Below the pieces are notes generated by a model. It worked only from the letters and a program-made list of their open reading frames with translations, was not told the DNA's origin and searched no databases. Made by a program: the position numbers and the translations under genes. Of a stretch of 32,095 nt of DNA, positions 23,595 to 31,880 are shown piece after piece. The number at the start of each line of letters is the position of its first letter. Position 1 is the first letter of the stretch. Source of the DNA: Acidobacteriota bacterium (GTDB taxonomy: Bacteria; Acidobacteriota; Terriglobia; Bryobacterales; Bryobacteraceae); the NCBI GenBank assembly GCA_025354525.1, contig JANXMS010000224.1, positions 1 through 32,095 of the forward strand. The letters are read 5' to 3'.

Positions 23595-24685
23595 TGCGGT
23601 ATTTGATTCTGTTCCCTGCCCTGCTGCTGGCGCAAGGTGACTTGTTTGAACAGGGCAACCAGCTTTTGCAACGGGGGCAACTGGCGGGGGCGGAGCAGGC
23701 GTATCGGACGCACTTGAAGACGCATCCGGGGCACGTGGAGGCGTTGGCGAATTTGGGGGCGGTGCTGAGTCGGCGGGAGGAGTTTGGCGAGGCAGTGGTG
23801 CAGTATCGGAAGGCGCTGCAATTGCGGCCTTCGCTGGGGCCGTTGCATTTGAATTTGGGGCTGGCTTACTTCAAGACGCAGCAGTGGGGGCCGGCGGTGG
23901 GGGAGTTCGACGCGTTTCTGAAGGTGCAAGCGGGGCATCGGCAGACGATGCAGCTACGGGCATTGGCTTTGCTGGAGCTGGAACGGTACCCGGAGGCGGC
24001 GGTGGCGTTTGAAGGACTTATGCCGAGCGCGGACCCCACGATTCCGCTGGGGCTGGCTACGGCCTATTTGCGGAGCAATCGAGCGGCAGAGGCGCAGAAG
24101 CTTTTGGTGCCGTTGATGGAGCAGGCCAAGAGCCCGGAGTTGCTGCTGGCGATGGGGCAGGCGCTGCTTGTCGAAGAGCGGTTCGACGAGGCGTTGGAGA
24201 CGCTGCTGCAAGCGCGGGCTTTGCAGCCGAAGCTGCCGACATTGGCTTTGCATTTGGGGGCGGTGTACTGGCGGAAGAAGGACGTTGACAAGGCGTTGGC
24301 GGAGTGGCGGACGGAATTGGAGACGGTGCCGGAGAGCGTGCAGGGGCTGTTTACGTTGGGGGCGGCGTTGGCGATGGCGAATCGAGACAAGGTGGAAGCG
24401 GAGAGTTTGCTGCGGGAGGCGGTGCGGCGGAAGCCGAAACACGCGCGGGCGAACTACCAGTTGGCTAAACTGGTGTGGCAGAAGAACAAGAACCCGGAGG
24501 CGGTGGTTTGTCTGGAGCGAGCGATTGGAGCGGATGGGGATTATCGCGAGGCGCATTATCTGTTGGCGACTGTTTACCAGGCGCTAGGTCGGAAGGCGGA
24601 GGCCGCGCGGGAGTTCGCCGCGGTGAAGCGGCTTTCGGCCAAGGAGCTCGCTACGCAGCAGGATTTATTTTCGGAGTCGCAGTAG
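23594..24685 (+). CDS. Exported TPR-repeat protein
   Basis: The 363-aa product has a short signal-like start (MRYLILFPALLLAQ), then about nine to ten tetratricopeptide repeats from residue ~15 to the end. Clear ones are VEALANLGAVLSRREEFGEA, LHLNLGLAYFKTQQWGPAVG and REAHYLLATVYQALGRKAEA. TPR arrays mediate protein-protein contact. The start is GTG at 23594, overlapping the Uma2 stop by one base (TAGTG). Its 3' end overlaps the open frame of the cytochrome gene. A role in cytochrome assembly or docking would fit the context but is inference. Antisense Arg-rich ORFs here are shadows. Confidence 0.88.
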   Translation: MRYLILFPALLLAQGDLFEQGNQLLQRGQLAGAEQAYRTHLKTHPGHVEALANLGAVLSRREEFGEAVVQYRKALQLRPSLGPLHLNLGLAYFKTQQWGPAVGEFDAFLKVQAGHRQTMQLRALALLELERYPEAAVAFEGLMPSADPTIPLGLATAYLRSNRAAEAQKLLVPLMEQAKSPELLLAMGQALLVEERFDEALETLLQARALQPKLPTLALHLGAVYWRKKDVDKALAEWRTELETVPESVQGLFTLGAALAMANRDKVEAESLLREAVRRKPKHARANYQLAKLVWQKNKNPEAVVCLERAIGADGDYREAHYLLATVYQALGRKAEAAREFAAVKRLSAKELATQQDLFSESQ

Positions 24686-25458
24686 CGTTCGGGTGCGCGC
24701 CTTGTCATAAAGACAAGACGGGGGGGCTGCATCCGCAGGCGCTGCGGGCGTACGACGGGGTGGGATTTGCGGGGAAGACGCTGCGGGAGAAGGGCGGGGT
24801 GACGTATGCGTATACGGACAAGGGCGTGACGATTACGGAGGGCGGGCAGAAGACGGAGGCGGTGATTCAGTGGATGTTCGGGGCCGGGCACCAGGCGAAG
24901 ACGCCGGTGTTGGAGGTGAATGGGGAGTGGGTGGAACACCGCGTGAGTTGGTACGCGGGGCCGAATAAGCTGAGCTTGACGCCGGGGCATTCGTTTGGGA
25001 CGCCGGCGGATGGAGAAGCGGCTCTGGGGGTGGTGCAGTCGAAGGTGAACGCGGAACGGTGTTTTGGGTGCCACCGGACGGGAGAGACGCCGGGGGTGCA
25101 ATGCGGGGCGTGCCATGACCCGAAGGCGGCGCATCCGGCGAAGGCGAGCAAGGAGGTTGAGCTGTGCGCGGGATGCCATCGGGCTCCAAACCCGACGGCG
25201 GTATCGGCGACGCCGGAGATGGACGACCCGATGAGCGTGCGGTTTGCGCCGGTGGGGTTACAGGCGAGTCAGTGTTTTAAGTCGGGGACACTTACTTGTG
25301 TTAGCTGTCATGATCCTCATCAGCCGGTTAAGGCGAACGTGGACGTGGTTTGTAAGAGTTGCCACGCGAAGGCCGAGCCCGCTGGGTGTGCGGGGTGCCA
25401 CATGCCGAAGGCGAGCCCGACGCCGTTTTTAACGTTTACCGACCACCGGATTCGTTAG
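24667..25458 (+). CDS. Seven-heme c-type cytochrome (cytochrome c554-like), start uncertain
   Basis: The mature region has seven CxxCH heme sites (CAPCH, CFGCH, CGACH, CAGCH, CVSCH, CKSCH, CAGCH), suggesting electron transfer on the outer side of the membrane. A hydrophobic stretch FIFGVAVAFGC precedes the first heme and looks like the core of a signal or lipoprotein leader. No ATG, GTG or TTG lies between 24541 and the first heme. ATT at 24667 is the only near-cognate start, with AGGA 3 nt upstream and AAGGAG at 24641-24646; the track start (GTG at 24475) is deep in the TPR gene. I use ATT only as a placeholder. The frame is -1 relative to TPR. The 3' end overlaps the GNAT gene by 30 bp. Confidence 0.72.
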   Translation: MFGVAVAFGCAPCHKDKTGGLHPQALRAYDGVGFAGKTLREKGGVTYAYTDKGVTITEGGQKTEAVIQWMFGAGHQAKTPVLEVNGEWVEHRVSWYAGPNKLSLTPGHSFGTPADGEAALGVVQSKVNAERCFGCHRTGETPGVQCGACHDPKAAHPAKASKEVELCAGCHRAPNPTAVSATPEMDDPMSVRFAPVGLQASQCFKSGTLTCVSCHDPHQPVKANVDVVCKSCHAKAEPAGCAGCHMPKASPTPFLTFTDHRIR

Positions 25459-25902
25459 GAGGTCGTAGCGGAGGTCGACTTTGTCGAAGCCGTGGCGGTA
25501 GCCTTGGGGCCAGTAGGCGATACGCTCAAAGCCGCAGTGTTCGAAGAACGGGGCGATGTGAGGGGTGGTATCGACGGTGACGTAGCGGGGGGCGTTTTTG
25601 GCGGCGGCGATTTTGGCGAGGCGGTATTCGAGCAGACGGCGGCCGAATCCTCGACCATGATGGTCTCGATGGACCATGCCGAAGACGAGATAGGCGATGT
25701 TATGGAAGTCGTCGATTTCGAAGCCGCCGAAGCCGAGGACGGCGTCGTGGTCGGTGAGGACGTAGAGGGGGCAGGAGAGATCGTGAAGAGTTTGTTTGAG
25801 CCAGGCTTCTTCGGCGGGGGCGAAGTATTCGGGGACATTACTGCGGAAGACCGTGAGGACGGCGGAAAGATGGGAGGGGCGATAGCGACGGAATCGAATC
25901 AC
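25429..25902 (-). CDS. GNAT-family N-acetyltransferase
   Basis: The 157-aa product is a full GNAT domain. It starts with IRFRRYRPSHLSAVLTVF, has the acetyl-CoA loop VHRDHHGRGFGRRLLEYRLA (motif A, R/Q-x-x-G-x-G/A form HGRGFG) at ~78-97, and ends with FFEHCGFERIAYWPQGYRHG. The acceptor is unknown. The start is GTG at 25902, 19 bp after the TonB-receptor stop, with GGAGGG almost abutting it; spacing is tight, so the exact start is uncertain. It is probably co-transcribed with the receptor. Its 3' end runs 30 bp into the convergent cytochrome gene. Confidence 0.88.
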   Translation of the reverse strand: MIRFRRYRPSHLSAVLTVFRSNVPEYFAPAEEAWLKQTLHDLSCPLYVLTDHDAVLGFGGFEIDDFHNIAYLVFGMVHRDHHGRGFGRRLLEYRLAKIAAAKNAPRYVTVDTTPHIAPFFEHCGFERIAYWPQGYRHGFDKVDLRYDLLTNPVVGKR

Positions 25903-25921
25903 CCCTCCATGTTAGTTGAAG

Positions 25922-28900
25922 TTAGAAGTAGAACTTCGCCGCGAGTTGGATGAACCGGGGGTCGCGAGCGCCGGTGACGGCACCGAAACCGAACCGGCCA
26001 CCACCGCCGCCCAGCGCCGTGGGCAGATTGGTGATCGCCCCCGAGGTTGGGTTGAATTGAGCGTTGCGGTTGAAGTCCGTGAACTGGGTATGATTCGGGG
26101 CGTTAAACATTTCGACCCGAAGTTGGAGGAAACGTCTTTCGTTGCCCATGGGGAAGTTTTTGAAGACCGAGAGGTCGAGGTTGTTGACCCCGGGCCGACG
26201 GACGATGCGTTGGGCGGATTCGAGACCCTGGCTGCCGACTTGAGGAGCGGCGAAGACGGATGTGTCGACGTAGCGAAGATCGGTACGGTCACCGATGGGC
26301 AGGATGGGGTTGCCCGTGACCCGGACGCGAGGGCCGACCGATTCCGAGCCGGTATAGACGCGGTTGAGTTCGCCGCCGATGCCGGAGAAGGAGACGCCGA
26401 TGTTGGCCGGTTGGCCGCCGATCAGGGACATGAGGCCGGAGACTTGCCAGCCGCCGAAAACGCCGCGACCCACCGGATTATTGAGCGGAGTCAAGCTTTT
26501 GGCGAGGTTGGGCACATCGTAGATGAAGTTGATGACGGCCATTTGAGCGACGTCGAAATCGAGGTAGCTATAGTTGGCAGAACGGTAGTTGGTGGGGTGG
26601 AGGCGGTCGCCGTCTCCGGAGGAGATGCCGAGGGCTTTCGACCAGGTGTAAGCAACGCCGTATTGGAGGCCCTTGCCGGCGTTTTTGTTGAGGCTGACTT
26701 GGAGCGAATGATAGTTCGAGAAGCCACCGAATGAGGTGACGACCGCTTCCCCATGGCCGAGGTAGGGCCGATAGAGATTGACGGGGAGGGCGGTTCGGCC
26801 ATCGAACGAGGTCGCCGCCAAGTTAGCCGATTGGGGGTTCTGATTCTGACGTTGCCAGGCAGAGCCAAAGGGCATGGCGTTGAAGTCGTAAGTCGACAGC
26901 AAGTGGTTCGCGGTGTTGGCGACGTAGCCGACTTCGAGAGCAACGGTTTGGCCGAGTTGGCGTTGGACGGTGAGGTTCCACTGGTAGGTGGAAGGAACAT
27001 TGCCGTTTTGGTCGAAGCCGCGGACGTTGTTCGGGAAGAAGGTTCCGGACAGGTTGGCCACCTGAGCCAAGTTACCGAAGAAGTAAGTAGGCCGAATGGT
27101 GGAGGGTGGGTTCGGCAACATGTCGAAGACAGGGTTGCCTTGGAAGCGGTCGTAGAAGATGCCGAAGCCGGCCCGGACGACGGTTTTCTCGTTGAGTTGA
27201 TACGCGACGCCGAGGCGGGGGGCAAAGTGGATACCGCGGTTATTGATGAGGCCCCTGGGATAGGAGCCGGAGCCGGAGAGGCCCATGCCGTTGGCGTAGA
27301 GGCCGTTGACGAAGGACTTGCCGTTGTTGATGATGGAGCCGGAGAGAGCGTTCGGGACGATGGCTCCGGTGACGGGGTTACGCCCAACATTGACGCCGTC
27401 AACGCGGTCCGGTTGGATGAGCAGAGCACGGCTGCCGTTGTCGTAGAGGCCGGGGTTAAAGGACGAGGTGTTGAGGCCGGCGTCGTACTGCGGCTGGATC
27501 CAGTAGAAACGCATCCCGAAATCGAGGGTGAGTTTCTTGTTGATGCGCCAGTTATCCTGGGCGAACCATTCGACGTTCCAGGAACGGTATTGGCCGTTGA
27601 GGACTTTGTCGGATTGGGCTAGACGATCGAAGTTGCCGAGGAGGGCGTTCGAGAAGGCCCAGTTCGTATCGCCGGGGTTTTGGGAGTTGCGATCGAACCA
27701 GACATCGCCGTTGACGGAGGTGAAGGCGGTTTGGTCTTTACGGCTTTTGTGGAGGTAGATGCCGAACTTCATGGTGTGGGCGCCTTTGACTTTCGTGACG
27801 TTGTCGGTGATGTCAAAGGTGTTGTTGAAGTTGCGGAAGGGGGTTCCGTTGAAGGTGGTGACGGGAGCGTTGGGAACGCCGCCGTAGCGCCAGTTTTGGA
27901 TAAGCCCGAGGGTATCGCCGTTGAAGGGCATTTTGTATTCGAGGCCGAGCTTGGCGCGGTCGAAGGTCTTGTCGACAGGGTCGATGTTTAAGACGTTTTT
28001 CGAAGAGCCGAAGATGAACTCGTTGGTGAGGGTGGGGTTGATGGTGGTGGTGAGATTGTTGACCCAGCTCCAACCGGGGTTGCCGAAGTTCATGGGGGCG
28101 AAGGGAATGTTGTAGTCCGCGTTCCATTGGCCGTAGGCGCGATCCTGCTCGGACCTGGTTTTGATGAAGCGGGAGTAGAAGCGCCATTTGTCGTTGATGT
28201 TGTAGTCGCCGCGATAGATGTTTTCGCGACGGGGGAAGGTGTCCGAGACCTGGGTCAAGTAGTTGAACTGGGGGTCGATGGGGACGTTGGGTTGGGGATA
28301 GAAGTTGAGGATTTTCTGACCATCGCGGCTGATGCGGGAGGCCGGAATGATGTTGCCGGGGAAGCAGCCGCCGCCGCCGGCATTGGTGGCGCAGGGGAGA
28401 TTGCTGAGGGGATCGCGGATGAAGACGGGGCGGCCGTCGCCTTCGGTGGTGCGGGAGAAGTCGCCGCTGCGTTGGGCGGCGGTGGGGACGGTGACGCTGC
28501 GTAGATTGTTGGGCGATAGGCGGTTCTGCCACTCGATGCCGATGAAGAAGAAGAGTTTGTCGCGGTTGGCGTTGATCTTCGGGATGTAGGCGGGGCCACC
28601 GATGTTGAAGCCGGCGGTGTTGTCGCGGAACAGTTGGCGGGAACGGCCTTCGACGTTGTTGCGCCAGTTGTTGGCGTTGAGGCCTTCGTGACGGTGGAAG
28701 ATGTAGCCGGTGCCGTGGAGATCGCGGGAGCCGGATTTGGTGACTACGCTGATGGAGGCACCGGAGGAGCGGCCGTATTCGGCGGGCTGGGAGTTCGTGA
28801 GCATTTTGAACTCGGCGATTTGGTCGATGTTCATGGTGGCGAGTTGACCGCCGTTGGAACCGGTGTCGATGTTGGTGACGCCGTCGACCATGAGGTTGTT

Positions 28901-29455
28901 CTGGTTGTTGCGATTTCCGTTGACGGAGCCGCCGATGCCGCCGGTGGGGACAACGCCGGGGACGGTGCGGGTAAGGTCAAGGAAGGATCGACCGTTGAGG
29001 GCGAGATTGATGACCTGATTGCCGGTAAGGACGCCGCCTTTTTCGGCACTGCGGGTTTGGAGGATGACGCCGGAGGCTTCGACGGTGATGGACTCGGTCA
29101 TGGCTCCCACGGCGAGGGTGAAGTCAGGGAGGTCGAGGCGATCGTTCGCGGAGACGCGGATTTCGGTGCGTTCGACTTTGCGGAAGCCGGTGGCTTCGAT
29201 GGAGACCTTATAGACGGACGGTTTGAGCGGATTGAAGAAGAAGAGGCCTTCCTGGTTCGTCTTCACTTCGCGATTGTCGCCTTGCGCGACATCAGTGAGC
29301 GTGACTTTTGCGCCGACGACGACAGCGCCTTGGCTGTCTTTGACGGTGCCGCGGACAGATCCCGACGACTGTTGACCCAGTGCGATAGCGCTGAGCGAGA
29401 CCAGAGCGAGAAGCGAGCGCAGTACGGAGCTGCGGAGCGCACGTTGTTGCTTCAT
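25922..29455 (-). CDS. TonB-dependent receptor with carboxypeptidase-regulatory-like N-terminal domain
   Basis: The product is 1177 aa. It has a signal peptide (RSLLALVSLSAIALGQ), then a carboxypeptidase-regulatory-like beta-sandwich at ~25-115 (SVRGTVKDSQGAVVVGAKVT). A plug domain follows at ~120-240 (VLTGNQVINLALNGRSFLDL, NLMVDGVTNIDTGSNGGQL), then a long beta-barrel ending in the aromatic KFYF. This Oar-like form is typical of Acidobacteria and imports large substrates, often glycans, with TonB energy. The substrate is unknown; no SusD partner is adjacent. The start is ATG at 29455 with AAGGGG 9 nt upstream, preferred over the ORF start at 29497. Large antisense ORFs are shadows. Confidence 0.94.
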   Translation of the reverse strand: MKQQRALRSSVLRSLLALVSLSAIALGQQSSGSVRGTVKDSQGAVVVGAKVTLTDVAQGDNREVKTNQEGLFFFNPLKPSVYKVSIEATGFRKVERTEIRVSANDRLDLPDFTLAVGAMTESITVEASGVILQTRSAEKGGVLTGNQVINLALNGRSFLDLTRTVPGVVPTGGIGGSVNGNRNNQNNLMVDGVTNIDTGSNGGQLATMNIDQIAEFKMLTNSQPAEYGRSSGASISVVTKSGSRDLHGTGYIFHRHEGLNANNWRNNVEGRSRQLFRDNTAGFNIGGPAYIPKINANRDKLFFFIGIEWQNRLSPNNLRSVTVPTAAQRSGDFSRTTEGDGRPVFIRDPLSNLPCATNAGGGGCFPGNIIPASRISRDGQKILNFYPQPNVPIDPQFNYLTQVSDTFPRRENIYRGDYNINDKWRFYSRFIKTRSEQDRAYGQWNADYNIPFAPMNFGNPGWSWVNNLTTTINPTLTNEFIFGSSKNVLNIDPVDKTFDRAKLGLEYKMPFNGDTLGLIQNWRYGGVPNAPVTTFNGTPFRNFNNTFDITDNVTKVKGAHTMKFGIYLHKSRKDQTAFTSVNGDVWFDRNSQNPGDTNWAFSNALLGNFDRLAQSDKVLNGQYRSWNVEWFAQDNWRINKKLTLDFGMRFYWIQPQYDAGLNTSSFNPGLYDNGSRALLIQPDRVDGVNVGRNPVTGAIVPNALSGSIINNGKSFVNGLYANGMGLSGSGSYPRGLINNRGIHFAPRLGVAYQLNEKTVVRAGFGIFYDRFQGNPVFDMLPNPPSTIRPTYFFGNLAQVANLSGTFFPNNVRGFDQNGNVPSTYQWNLTVQRQLGQTVALEVGYVANTANHLLSTYDFNAMPFGSAWQRQNQNPQSANLAATSFDGRTALPVNLYRPYLGHGEAVVTSFGGFSNYHSLQVSLNKNAGKGLQYGVAYTWSKALGISSGDGDRLHPTNYRSANYSYLDFDVAQMAVINFIYDVPNLAKSLTPLNNPVGRGVFGGWQVSGLMSLIGGQPANIGVSFSGIGGELNRVYTGSESVGPRVRVTGNPILPIGDRTDLRYVDTSVFAAPQVGSQGLESAQRIVRRPGVNNLDLSVFKNFPMGNERRFLQLRVEMFNAPNHTQFTDFNRNAQFNPTSGAITNLPTALGGGGGRFGFGAVTGARDPRFIQLAAKFYF

Positions 29456-29562
29456 AGATTTGAACCCCTTGGTTTCAGTTTTTCTCTTTATTAACAAGAT
29501 TTTACCTTCTTAACAGAGAGATTAGGGATACTGTATCGATGCTGCAAGAGGATGTCAAACGG
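29456..29562. promoter_or_regulatory. AT-rich divergent control region
   Basis: The region between the TonB receptor and the enolase-superfamily gene is much richer in AT than the surroundings. On the minus strand it reads ttaagaaggtaaaatcttg then ttaataaag, with a loose inverted repeat (gttaagaag/cttgttaat). TAAAAT or TAATAA could be a -10 for the receptor. Both genes may be controlled from here. No operator family is recognised. Confidence 0.4.
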
Positions 29563-30723
29563 ATGACTCGTCGAGGACTTTTCGGTCTCGCGGGGGGGGT
29601 TATGGGGGCGGTGCCGAAGGTTGCAATCAAAGATTTCACGCTGTGGCCGGTGCGGGCGACGGCCCGGACGGTGTGGCTGGTGGTAGAGGTGCGGACTTTG
29701 CAGGGGATATCGGGGTTAGGGGAGGCATCGGACGCGTTTGGATTTGCGGCGACGACGGCGGCGCAGGGGCGGGAGATGGAGGCGATGCTGGGGCGGTTTG
29801 TGGGGTTGATGGTCGGTCGGTCGCCGTTGGAAATTTCTTTTTACAGGAAGGCGGGGGAGCCGTTGGCGCGGAGCGGGGGGTTGGTGGCGGCGACGGCGTA
29901 TAGCGCGGTGGAGCAGGCGTTGTGGGATTTGGCGGGGCAGGCATTGGGGGTGCCGACAGCGACGCTGTTTGGTGGTGCGTTGCAGGGGAGGATGCCGGTG
30001 TACGCGAATATAAACCGGGCGACGACGGAGAGGACGCCGGCGGGGTTTGCGGCGACGGCGAAGCGGGCGGTGGGAGAGGGGTTTCGGGCGGTAAAGGCGG
30101 CGCCGTGGGACGGGTATCCGAAAGTGACGGCGGAGGAGGGGATTGCGTGCACGGAGGCGATTCGGATGGCGGTGGGGGCGGGGGTGGACGTGATGGTGGA
30201 CTGCCATAGCTTGTTCAGCGTGGCGGAGGCGGTGGGGGTGGCTCGGCGGTTGGAGGGGGTGAAGCTGCGGTGGTACGAGGAGCCGGTGGCACCAGAGAAG
30301 GTGGCGGAGACGGTGGCGATTGGGAAGCAGATCCGGCAACCGATGGCGGGTGGCGAGATGCTGTTTGGGGTGGATGGATTTACGCCGTTATGCCGGGAGC
30401 ATTCGGTGGCGGTGATTATGCCGGACGTGAAGCACTGCGGGGGGATGTTGGCGTTGACGCACATTGCGGCGATGGCGGCTGGATATGGGGTGGCGGTGGC
30501 CCCGCATAATCCGAGCGGGCCGGTTTCGACGGCGGCGACGGGGCAGGCGGCGGCGGGGTTGGGCAATTGCGAGATTTTGGAGATGCAGTGGGGGGAGGTA
30601 GGGTGGCGCGGAGAATTGGTGACGCCGACGGAGCGGTTTGTGAACGGGGAGATGGTTTTGGGAGATCGGGCTGGGTTGGGGATTGGTTGGAACGAGGCGT
30701 TGGCGCGGCGGAACCGATTGTAA
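29563..30723 (+). CDS. Enolase-superfamily (mandelate racemase/muconate lactonizing) protein
   Basis: The product is 386 aa. A short twin-arginine-like leader (MTRRGLFGLAGGVMGAVP) precedes an N-terminal capping domain and a (beta/alpha)7 barrel. Likely residues are the Lys of FRAVKAAPWDG, metal ligands Asp (DVMVDCHS), Glu (RWYEEPVAPE) and Glu (MAGGEMLFG), Asp of MPDVKHCGG, and the catalytic His of VAPHNPSGP. The pattern fits sugar-acid (gluconate/galactonate-type) dehydratases. ATG 29563 has AGAGGA 10 nt upstream and gives the RR leader; ATG 29539 would add eight residues. Export of an enolase-superfamily enzyme would be unusual. It is divergent from the TonB receptor and convergent with the KDG kinase. 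Confidence 0.86.
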   Translation: MTRRGLFGLAGGVMGAVPKVAIKDFTLWPVRATARTVWLVVEVRTLQGISGLGEASDAFGFAATTAAQGREMEAMLGRFVGLMVGRSPLEISFYRKAGEPLARSGGLVAATAYSAVEQALWDLAGQALGVPTATLFGGALQGRMPVYANINRATTERTPAGFAATAKRAVGEGFRAVKAAPWDGYPKVTAEEGIACTEAIRMAVGAGVDVMVDCHSLFSVAEAVGVARRLEGVKLRWYEEPVAPEKVAETVAIGKQIRQPMAGGEMLFGVDGFTPLCREHSVAVIMPDVKHCGGMLALTHIAAMAAGYGVAVAPHNPSGPVSTAATGQAAAGLGNCEILEMQWGEVGWRGELVTPTERFVNGEMVLGDRAGLGIGWNEALARRNRL

Positions 30724-30746
30724 GGGGGGCTCCGCCGCGGTGAGGG

Positions 30747-31829
30747 TTAGCGTTGAATGCGGGCTGAGCCACCGGCCGCGAGAGAGCGGACCTGTTCGAC
30801 GGAGGCCATGGTGGTGTCTCCGGGGAAGGTGGTCAGCAAGGCGCCGTGAGCCCAGCCGAGCCGGACGCAGGTTTCGGGTTCTTCGCCGGTGAGCATGCCA
30901 AAGATAAGGCCGGCAGCGAAGCCGTCGCCGCCACCCACGCGGTCGACGACGTCGAGTTCGCAGGTGGGGGAGACGTAGGTTTTGCCGTCGATCCAGGCGA
31001 CCGCGCCCCAGCTATGCCGGTTGGTGGAATGGACCTCGCGAAGGGTGGTGGCGACGACTTTTACCTGCGGATGTTGAGCGCGGACTTGATCAATCATGCC
31101 GAAGAAGGCGGAGGGATCGAGCTTGGAAGCGGCGGCGACTTCGGGGCCTGGGATGCCGAGACCGAGTTGGAGATCCTCTTCGTTGCCGATGATGACGTCA
31201 ACGTTTTGGACGATGCGGCTGATGACTTCCAGGGCGCGTTCGTGGCCGCCGAGGATATTCCAGAGTTTGGCGCGGTAGTTGAGGTCCAGCGAGACGATAG
31301 CCCCGGCGGCTTTGGCCGCTTTCATGCCTTCGATGATGAGCTCGGGGGTGGATTTCGACAGGGCCGCGAAGATGCCGCCGCTGTGGAACCAGCGTACGCC
31401 GCCGCTGAAGATTTCGTCCCAGTTGAAATCGCCGGGTTTCAACTGTGCGGCGGCTTCATTGGAGCGGTTGTAGAAGACGACGGGGGCGCGCATGCCTTGG
31501 CCGCGGTCGCTGTAGACGGTGGCAATGTTGGGTCCGTGGACACCGTCATGTTTGAACCGCTTGTAGAACGGCTTGACGCCCATCGCTTTGACGCGTTCGC
31601 CGATGAGTTCGCCAATGGGGTAATCGACCATGGCGGAAACGACGCCTGTGCGCTGCCCGAAGCAGTCGGCGAGATTGGCCGCGACGTTGAATTCACCGCC
31701 GCTGACGTGAATGTGGCATTCCGTGGCTTTGCGGAAGGGGATGACACCGGGGTCGAGCCGGTGGATGAGGGCACCGAGCGCTACGAAGTCGAGGGCAGCG
31801 TCGGGAAGAATAGGGAGACCGTATTTCAT
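30747..31829 (-). CDS. kdgK: PfkB-family sugar kinase, probably 2-keto-3-deoxygluconate kinase
   Basis: The 360-aa product is a ribokinase/PfkB fold. It has VSGGEFNVAANLADCFG for the substrate, an anion-hole motif DRVGGGDGFAAGL with catalytic Asp302, and IIGNEEDLQLGLG. Substrate-side features (GGIFAALSKST, DLNYRAKLW) match KDG kinases, which make 2-keto-3-deoxy-6-phosphogluconate for Entner-Doudoroff entry. It is longer than most bacterial KdgK (~310). The start is ATG at 31829 with AGGGGG 6 nt upstream. The likely partners, an enolase-superfamily and an IlvD/Edd dehydratase, are in the window; no KDPG aldolase is. Confidence 0.85.
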   Translation of the reverse strand: MKYGLPILPDAALDFVALGALIHRLDPGVIPFRKATECHIHVSGGEFNVAANLADCFGQRTGVVSAMVDYPIGELIGERVKAMGVKPFYKRFKHDGVHGPNIATVYSDRGQGMRAPVVFYNRSNEAAAQLKPGDFNWDEIFSGGVRWFHSGGIFAALSKSTPELIIEGMKAAKAAGAIVSLDLNYRAKLWNILGGHERALEVISRIVQNVDVIIGNEEDLQLGLGIPGPEVAAASKLDPSAFFGMIDQVRAQHPQVKVVATTLREVHSTNRHSWGAVAWIDGKTYVSPTCELDVVDRVGGGDGFAAGLIFGMLTGEEPETCVRLGWAHGALLTTFPGDTTMASVEQVRSLAAGGSARIQR

Positions 31830-31880
31830 AAACGTCCCCCTAGTGTATAACGACCGGACTTGCGGGGCCTGGATGAAGGG

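Noticed and set aside
30724-30746. Terminator between the enolase-superfamily and kdgK genes
   Set aside because: A GC-rich stretch exists in the 23-bp gap, but I found no proper stem with a T-run.
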